Shown in pieces: positions 57,601 through 64,000 of a DNA stretch of 64,000 nt. The translations under genes were made by a program, and so were the position numbers. Positions within the stretch are counted from its first letter, which is position 1. Every line of letters starts with the position of its first letter. The DNA comes from Alitta virens. Its lineage: Eukaryota; Annelida; Polychaeta; Phyllodocida; Nereididae. The DNA is taken from assembly GCA_932294295.1 (NCBI GenBank), contig OW028584.1, forward strand, positions 12,392,438-12,456,437. Reading direction: 5' to 3'. Below the pieces are notes generated by a model. That model saw only the letters and a program-made list of their open reading frames with translations, was not told where the DNA came from and ran no database searches.

Positions 57601-59510
57601 TGAGCTTGATGGCAATTATTTTGCTAGTTTACCAGTTAGACTTAAATACAAACAAATTAGCTTAATAGCATATAGGCTGGCTTATGGCATTGAATGTCTA
57701 ACAGTGAAATTGCATATCAATTTGTTTTGTTTGCATTGATTACACTCAATTCTTAAACAAAGATTACTCAGTTGGGTCACTTATTTGGCTTAAAGCTGAC
57801 AGCAGACTGTGCTTGAGAGATATTGGCCAATCAGGAAGCGCCATCATGTGTGTAGATGGTGAAATATGCAAATCTGGCATTAGAGATGAGAATTGAACAT
57901 TTTCCAGCGTACAGGCAAGGAATTCCTTGTATATAAGTGGTAAATACCCATAAATAAAGGAAGTTATCACTTAGAATAAGAAGGACAATTTTTTGTGTGT
58001 ATAATATAGCCATTTTTGATGTGTAATATGATATTATTGACTGAAACTAGCCCCATCATTGAAGGCAGTTACGCAGGGGGAGTAAAAGCTGTTCTTGACA
58101 AAGTCAGTAGCCTAGGTCATACAGTATACTAACTTGCTAAGAGCTGTCTTGATGGCAAACGCCTGTGGTTTGAAAGATAATACAACGATAACAATACGTC
58201 GAGGAAATATTTTCAGCTGCTGGATAGGCTTGAAAGTTGATGCAGAGAACTGGGTTTTCAAATGGCCGAATGGGAAATTGCTGGACTACCCCTGGTGGTT
58301 GGGCATGATGGCTAGTAACTACCACGAAACTCTAGACTGTGTTGTTTGGCAGAGTGGGGTTTGGAAAGACAAACAGTGTGACGCTGCTGCTTACATCATC
58401 TGCCAGTTCCAGCCGATACCCAGTAAGACTTAACATTGCATACGAACATCATATATAATATAATATATAATAGAAGAGCTGTGTATAGATCTAGGGCATC
58501 TGCCCGCCATGTACATGTACATACCTCATTTATTTGTATATGGAAATAAATTTGATTTGATGTGATTTGAACCCCATTTTAAGACTACAGCACAATTAAA
58601 ATTAGCTCACTTCAAACAATGACATATCACTTTTTTTTTTTACCCAATCATATTTTAGCTTGGTATTTGACTTCACTATATTAAGATCATCACGCCATTA
58701 AGCAAAGCCAGGTATAATTAGGTTTCTACTTAAAATTCTTGGTGGGGGCCCAACAACTCGGTAAATTCCAAATATCGCCCAAGTTGGATGGCTGTTTCAT
58801 CCTTCATCTCATTGCCATGGTCCTTGCTTTTCATAATTAGCCCATCAGATGCAGAAATAGTGGACATAAAGCCCTAATCCACCCACTCAAAATTCTCTGT
58901 CCGCAAAGGTTCCTACATTGGTCACCCCCCAGATAGCATTCCAAATCGGGTCAGCGACGTTTCTATAAAGGCCACCAGCTGACAGCAAGGGGCGGGGGCC
59001 TAGCTCAGAGGTAGCGCTCTGGGCTTCCAACCGCTGGGTCCCGGGTTCGATTCCCGGTTGAGCCTAAGTTGGATGGCTGTTTTATCCTTCGTCTCATTGC
59101 CATGGTCTCTGCCTGTCCTAATTAGCCCAACTGGTGCAGAGATACAGGACGTAAAGCCCCAATCACCCACCCAACCACCGGCTGACAGCAGACTGATGTG
59201 GCATGCGGTCAGGATAAGGCTATTGCGGAGTGCGAAATATTGGATTTATTGTTCTATTCCAGCCTGTCCACTCAACCAAAATGGAAATAGCTTGGATTCA
59301 GCTTATCTCCGTAGATCGAAAAACAAGGCATCCAATGAGACAATTCAAGCAGAGTTGTTGACGCCATACTTCCATCGCTGCGCTCAAGCGTGCCTTCAAC
59401 ATCCTGACTGTGGATCCGTCAACTACAACTCACAGCAAGGTGTCTGTCAACTGCTGCAAGAGTGTGGACATAGCTTAGTTGACATGACTGGATTTAATTA
59501 TTGGCAATAG
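54685..59510 (+). CDS. Diverged CTLD-PAN lectin-like gene, fourth copy, lacking the CTLD1 first-half exon
   Basis: Exons seen: 54685-54748 signal peptide (MTVLAIITSLIVLLRKEASG, same length and phase as copies 1-3); 55240-55448 second half of CTLD1 (IWLGADD, FVWADGV, QCVLWNIDVWEQKDC); 56003-56183 and 58217-58422 CTLD2 (CYSSFTAIPGTTLC, CWIGLKVDAENWVFKW, YIICQF); 59263-59510 PAN (CAQACLQHPDCGSVNYN), stop TAG. No exon for the first half of CTLD1 is visible in 54749-55239. Joining the signal exon to 55240 would break frame, but joining it to 56003 keeps frame (phase 1 to phase 1). A signal peptide, CTLD2 and PAN protein is therefore possible. All visible exons are open with good splice sites. CTLD2 again lacks EPN/QPD and WND motifs. 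Confidence 0.72.
55033..55225 (+). mobile_element. SINE just upstream of the CTLD1b acceptor
   Basis: Full-length with (CA)n tail. The tail ends about 14 bases before the acceptor tcttcattgtag at 55239. It lies where the missing CTLD1a exon or its flanking intron would be expected. Confidence 0.88.
56395..56577 (+). mobile_element. SINE in CTLD2 intron of fourth gene
   Basis: Diverged head (ggggaactagctcag), (CA)n tail, target duplication aaagagatgaa. Confidence 0.88.
56600..58216. other. CTLD2 intron of fourth gene, remainder
   Basis: AT-rich. Short frames near 57388-57739 have no motifs and no splice support. I see nothing else to annotate. Confidence 0.4.
58781..58880 (+). mobile_element. 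SINE 3' half, old
   Basis: Starts at the body (caagttggatggctgtttc) with several substitutions (tccttgcttttcata, aaatagtggacataaag). One of the most diverged copies. Confidence 0.75.
58928..58948. repeat. Solo arm of palindromic element
   Basis: cccagatagcattccaaatc plus g matches one arm of the palindromic element at 63375-63471; no partner arm lies nearby. Confidence 0.6.
58990..59175 (+). mobile_element. SINE before the PAN exon of fourth gene
   Basis: Full-length, CCCA tail, target duplication ccacc(a/g)gctgacagca on both sides; ends about 90 bp before the PAN exon. Confidence 0.9.
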
Positions 59511-59658
59511 TGTTTTTAAAGAAAATCTGGCTTATAAATCATAGTGTGATCATTATTATAAATTTGCTGTTTTTTTAATGTACACTTAATATTTCACAGC
59601 ATCACATATTGACAACATTTTTTAAACGCATGATGTGCCTGCTGACTTTTCTAATCAC

Positions 59659-59664
59659 AATAAA
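59659..59664 (+). promoter_or_regulatory. Candidate polyadenylation signal AATAAA
   Basis: Lies about 150 bp after the stop of the fourth gene, in a stretch of 3' UTR absent from units 1-3. Confidence 0.45.
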
Positions 59665-60345
59665 GATTGCAAATTGATATTGTGATGGAAATTACATATT
59701 GATGCATTAAAGATGGCATTTTATGCATACCTTGTAACTACATTTATCTATGGGATTCTGATAAATACAAAGTAAATACTATGTTGTTCCAACGTTTTGT
59801 GGGCAACAGATAATACATGATAAAGAATAGATATTTTCACAATAAGCATCTTATTTTCAAACTCCTTAGTTTTGGTTGTATAGTGGGAATTAATAAACAG
59901 TAGATTGGAAGACAAAATTAAATGAAAATGTGTGACTGACTTATCATTAGAGCTCTATTGTTATTTCTAACAAGCATGCGGATGGTAAGATCAAATTTCT
60001 CAGAAGCTACAAATAGTATTAATTTCTACAAAAAAAAACTAGTGGCCTCCATTGTGATCCACATAGGCTGATCAGCAGATTTTTTATTTTGCTTTACAAG
60101 AAATACATAATACAATGTAGCCTGTCTATTAGACCGAAAGGCTTTGCAGGACCATCTATGATGGTCATGCCATGTAACGACTTGACACATGTAAACTACT
60201 TGGCATCACTCTATCAAAGGATCTTACCTGATAACATCATTTTGAAAAGATGTGTAAGACATTGTCTGGAAGACTTTACTTTCCTTGTCTTCTAAAATGT
60301 GCCAGAGTCTCACCTGATGATCTAATACCTAGGCCTATCTTGTAA

Positions 60346-60606
60346 TATGCTTGCGAATTATGGCATTGTGGGTTGACCAAAGATCAGAGTGCTCAGGTCG
60401 AACAATTACAAAAACGAGCATTCAAAACTGTGTATCCTGACATGCCTTATCATGCTTATGGAGATGCATTAATGGCATCTAATCTAGAGAAGCTATCAAG
60501 TAGACGTGGCCAACTGTGTCGAAAACGTTTCAAAGCCATGACAAAGCCAAACCATAAACTGCCTTATCTTATGCCAAAGTGCTGCATACAATCTCAGGAA
60601 AAGTGA
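60346..60606 (+). pseudogene. LINE reverse transcriptase C-terminal fragment
   Basis: Open plus frame: YACELWHCGLTKDQSAQVEQ, then LQKRAFKTVYPD, RRGQLCRKRFKAM and HKLPYLMP. This is the familiar end of CR1/Jockey-like ORF2 (YA...W...L...Q...E..QKRA...I.P, then R...L...F). No upstream catalytic domain is nearby. Confidence 0.75.
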
Positions 60607-60825
60607 AAGCTTTCCTAGACCAAAAATCAGATGTAAAAGGACAATGGGATCATTATTGATACATAGACTCTATAATTACCAGTGATTTTTAACATTGCGT
60701 CTTTTTTCCATTGAGTTAATGTGATGATATGATACAATTTCCTATTTTAAAACTCAAATTTTATGTTATAATTCAACTTTATAGTTGCCAATCAATAAAC
60801 ATCCACATATTTAACTGCCTATCGC

Positions 60826-61090
60826 ATTGCAAGAAAAGAGAGAAAGAAAGAACACAGAAAGAATGAAAGATAGAAGATAAAGAATGAATAAATTGATAAA
60901 CCAATTAACAAAGACAGAGGGGAAAAAAAGGAATATAGACAGAAGAAAAGTAAAAAGAAAGATAGATAGATAGAGACAAGAAGATAAAATAAATGAAGAA
61001 GAAAGTATGAAAGAAAGAAATGAATAAAGACAAAAGCAATGAAGAAAGAATTAAAGAAAGAGATGTTTTCAATAAACTGACAAAGGAAGC
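60826..61090. repeat. Purine-rich (GAAA/GATA) tract
   Basis: Almost pure A/G with gaaagaaag and gatagataga blocks on the plus strand. The long minus-strand frame through it is low-complexity Phe/Leu/Ser and not a gene. Confidence 0.85.
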
Positions 61091-61327
61091 ATAACATAAT
61101 TATTATTTCATAGAGAAACTGTAATGTCTTTCAAAAATTCATCAAAGAATGCAAATTTTCAAACATGCTTAAAAGTTTTTGCCCTCTCCACGGATGGTCA
61201 CAGATGATTTAGCGCAACCAGGAGAATCCTATGGATTAGCAAGAGTATCCTTGAAACGCTCGGCGAGTGAATCGCATATGGACAAGGATGAGCAAGAATA
61301 ACTTTTTTTTTTCATCCGTGGTCACAC

Positions 61328-61521
61328 GGGTGGGGGCCTAGCTCAGAGGTAGCGCTCTGGGCTTCCAACTGCTGGGTCCCGGTTTCGATTCCCGGTCGAG
61401 CCTAAGTTGGACGGCTGTTTCATCCTTCGTCTCATTGCCATGGTCTCTGCCTGTCCTAATTAGCCCAACTGGTGCAGAAATAAAGGACGTAAAGCCTTAA
61501 TCACACACACACACACACACA
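61328..61521 (+). mobile_element. SINE
   Basis: Full-length, (CA)n tail, target duplication catccgtggtcacac before and after. Confidence 0.92.
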
Positions 61522-61559
61522 TCCGTGGTCACACTTAGGTCTTATTTTTGACAGTGTGA

Positions 61560-62395
61560 ATGCCCCTTTACTCACTTGATACTATAAGCTGACACTGAAG
61601 CATAAATAAGTAATAAATAATAGATAAATAACCTATCATTCTATAAATAAATAAATAAGTAAGAATAAAGTTTCTGATGGAAATTACACAGGTCAATGGC
61701 TGCACTTTATAGCTCTTGGGTATGTAAACCTCAAAGATATGTCAAAAATCAGTGGGCCGAAGGATGTTTTAAAAGGCATGTAATTACAGCATGAAGGCAT
61801 ATTGACTTTTGAAATATCTGATAAAATAGGTCCCGGTTTGCTACTTAGTCAATTTCTAAGTGTGTTCCAATAACCTCAACATTAACAGGCGCCATTAAGT
61901 TAATAGGCACATCAACAATTCAAGTCTGTTTGCTTTTGAAGTCCTAACTGTGCGTAATTGACCAATGAACTCCATATGTTGTTCGACAAAACAGAAAAAA
62001 AATTAAAACCTCATTGGGTAAATTTTGTTTAAAAACGAACGTTTTTGTGAGATATGAATAAAATTGTAACAACTTAACAAATATACGTTTCAACACTCTT
62101 TGACAGGATTTATAGCGCACGTGTTTTAACACTTTTAACAAGAATTAGCCGAGTCTGCTAATTTTGCATTGAAGTCCATGTTAACCGCATAATTATTAAT
62201 TGTTGGTGCAAAAATCAAGCTGTTTGTATTTACCTCCGCTGTTTCGGTAATTAATATTCCAAAGTCTATGTTAAAAAAAATTTAAGTATCATCATCAAAA
62301 TATGTCAAACTTTGGCACATTTTCATCATTTGGCACAACATTTGCATCATCTGAAGAAGGTACTCTGGATGCCGTTGTTGCAGATGCAAGTGTAT
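61560..62395. other. AT-rich spacer
   Basis: AAATAA-rich around 61605-61665. No gene or element recognised. Confidence 0.4.
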
Positions 62396-62580
62396 TCTGC
62401 ATCTGCTCGAGTATCTCTTCTGGTTCGTGCGCTGGGTTTACAACCACGTTGGTCCTGGGTTCAATTCCCGGTCGAGCCTATGTTGGATGGCTGTTTCATC
62501 CATCATCTCATTGCCATGGTCCCTGCCTGTCCTAATTAGCCCATCAGGTGCAGAAATACAGGACGTAAAGCCCTAATCCA
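62396..62580 (+). mobile_element. SINE with aberrant head
   Basis: From tcctgggttcaattcccggt onward it is the usual SINE. The first about 60 bases (ggttcgtgcgctgggtttac...) only loosely match the family head and would give an anticodon loop TTTACAA. Confidence 0.7.
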
Positions 62581-62868
62581 CCACCTCTGCTGGTTCTACA
62601 AGAGTAATTGTGTTTGCTCTGCTCAGCTTGATGTCGTGAACTGCCATGATGTGACCACAGGGATGTTTGTGCCAAGTTTAATTGGTCTTTATGTTAAATT
62701 CAGTACTATATTGTAATGTATTTAGTTCATAGACCAAGTACAAAAATCCCTGTGAATGTTACAAGTTCAGAATTTGCTACATTGAGTAGGGTAACAGTGG
62801 TTATCTGATGCAGTGATTTGTGTACAATTTTGGTAGACACAGCTGCCTTGGTTAAACATCATTATTAC

Positions 62869-62898
62869 CTTGGAAGAAACACGTATGTTTCTTCCAAG
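62869..62898. repeat. Perfect 13-bp hairpin, 4-base loop
   Basis: Arms CTTGGAAGAAACA and TGTTTCTTCCAAG around CGTA. No T-run or promoter gives it a role. Confidence 0.8.
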
Positions 62899-63192
62899 TT
62901 ATTACAATTCATAAGAAATTATACTTAAATGATTGATCAATTTAAAACTAAGGCTCAATAATAATAATAATAAAATCACACCTGCAGCTTAAAACTTGCT
63001 AATTGCAAAAACTAAAGCTTAATTTCAAACTTAAATAAATCACCCCTATGACTTAAAATTGAGAAAAAAAAACCTTTGATTTGACACCAATCATCGGAAA
63101 TAAAATAAAATTACTCGTTATACAATAATTATTTCACCTATCCAAATAACCATGAATGTATTTATATTCAGTTTTGTTCTTACCTTTAAATG

Positions 63193-63303
63193 TTGTAAGT
63201 TGGATGGCTATTTCATCCTTCGTCTCATTGCCATGGTCTCTGCCTGTCCTAATTAGCCTAACTGGTGCAGAAATACAGGACGTAAAGCCCTAATCACAAA
63301 CAA
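63193..63303 (+). mobile_element. SINE 3' half
   Basis: Begins at gtaagttggatggctattt; (CAAA)n-like tail. Confidence 0.82.
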
Positions 63304-63374
63304 ACAAGCAAAACCTTTAAATTTTGGAATAAGCTCCGTAAATTCTGCAGTTTTCTTGGAGAGCACAAACAAAC

Positions 63375-63471
63375 GCATCCCAGATAGCATTCCAAATCGT
63401 ATCAATGTCGGCACGATGTCAAAACGATGTAGAATCGACGCTGGTCCGATTTGGAATGCTATCTGGGATGC
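63375..63471. mobile_element. 97-bp palindromic element with 25-bp perfect inverted repeats
   Basis: gcatcccagatagcattcca plus aatcg at 63375-63399 is the exact reverse complement of 63447-63471. The 47-base core is not palindromic. The form is that of a minimal MITE; a clear target duplication was not found. Confidence 0.75.
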
Positions 63472-63539
63472 ATGTTTTAAAAAAGTGGAAGTACAGTATT
63501 TGCTACTTAGCAATCAACAAGTGACCTTAAATAAGTAAT

Positions 63540-64000
63540 ACTTGAAATATAATACTTACCCTTATTATAATAATATCAATTTAAATGCATGTTCCCCAAA
63601 CATGAATAATGTATATAAGAAACAATGTATTGGTGTATTGGTTAAACTAAGCAAAACTTTGTCTGCATTAAATTGTTAGAATACTAATGCACCCAATTTT
63701 TTTTTAGTTTTTTTTTACATGTTTACTATTAAAAAAAAATTAAAAGCAAATAGCGATACCCCTTATCAATTTGATACTTGTGTGTGTGGATATTTCTATT
63801 TTATTCCTTCCAATGACACTGTGTATTATATGAAGTTGGCCTAAGAGCACGAAAAAACACACCAGGTGTCACTCAAGCTTGCAGTTTAATGTAGCTGTGA
63901 ATCCGACAGTTAAGCTGAATGACTATATCTCGTAATGATGTTAAAAAGTTTGTCAACAGCACACGTATTGAGTACATTGAGTACTTATACTTCTTTCACC
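63540..64000. other. Right flank, no gene recognised
   Basis: AT-rich sequence with poly-T and poly-A runs near 63700-63740. Nothing else to report. Confidence 0.4.

Noticed and set aside
60819..61097. 92-codon minus-strand Phe/Leu-rich frame resembling a membrane protein
   Set aside because: It is the complement of a GAAA/GATA-rich tract; low complexity only.
62302..62539. 75-77 codon plus-strand frames
   Set aside because: Their second half is translated SINE sequence; the first half has no supporting signal.

Overview
The window is AT-rich, intron-bearing metazoan nuclear DNA, very probably from a marine invertebrate. The grounds are GT-AG split secreted-lectin genes, a tRNA-derived SINE family present in about 40 copies, LINE reverse-transcriptase fragments, and P-like and Academ-like DNA transposons. 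Nothing in the sequence fixes the phylum, and I saw no bacterial or organellar genes.

Layout. 1-6378 is repeat-rich flank: SINEs, a degenerate array at about 1190-1655, a broken P-element/THAP9-like transposase on the minus strand (1713-3560), a LINE fragment, and a 33-bp minisatellite (5209-5622) that is open on both strands. From 6379 to 54612 a block of about 14 kb is present three times in direct tandem (units 1-3: 6379-26708, 26706-40749, 40747-54612). All four breakpoints share a TTT. Unit 1 is longer because a 6646-bp DNA transposon (6499-13144) sits in it, with TIRs of about 160 bp and an AAA target duplication. Units 2 and 3 preserve the uninterrupted insertion site. The transposon carries a large, decayed minus-strand gene with XPG/FEN-like nuclease motifs and fits Academ (AcademX type).

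Each unit carries one plus-strand gene of six exons: signal peptide, C-type lectin domain (CTLD) 1 in two exons, CTLD2 in two exons, and a terminal PAN/apple exon. Only the unit 3 copy (40934-48414) is intact; its exons sum to exactly 379 codons. Units 1 and 2 share a frameshift in CTLD1 and another in PAN, and unit 1 has also lost the acceptor of its last exon. A fourth, diverged relative (54685-59510) follows; it lacks the first half of CTLD1 but keeps a phase-compatible route to a one-CTLD protein. Shared derived indels conflict along the units: 5' ends group 2 with 3, middle and 3' exons group 1 with 2. Unit 2 therefore looks like a crossover product.

59511-64000 is gene-poor: a LINE fragment, a purine-rich tract, more SINEs and a 97-bp palindromic element. 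Every SINE I could orient lies on the plus strand. The picture is a lectin locus growing by unequal crossing over, with one working copy, two dead copies, one remodelled relative, and transposons whose empty sites are preserved in the sister units.
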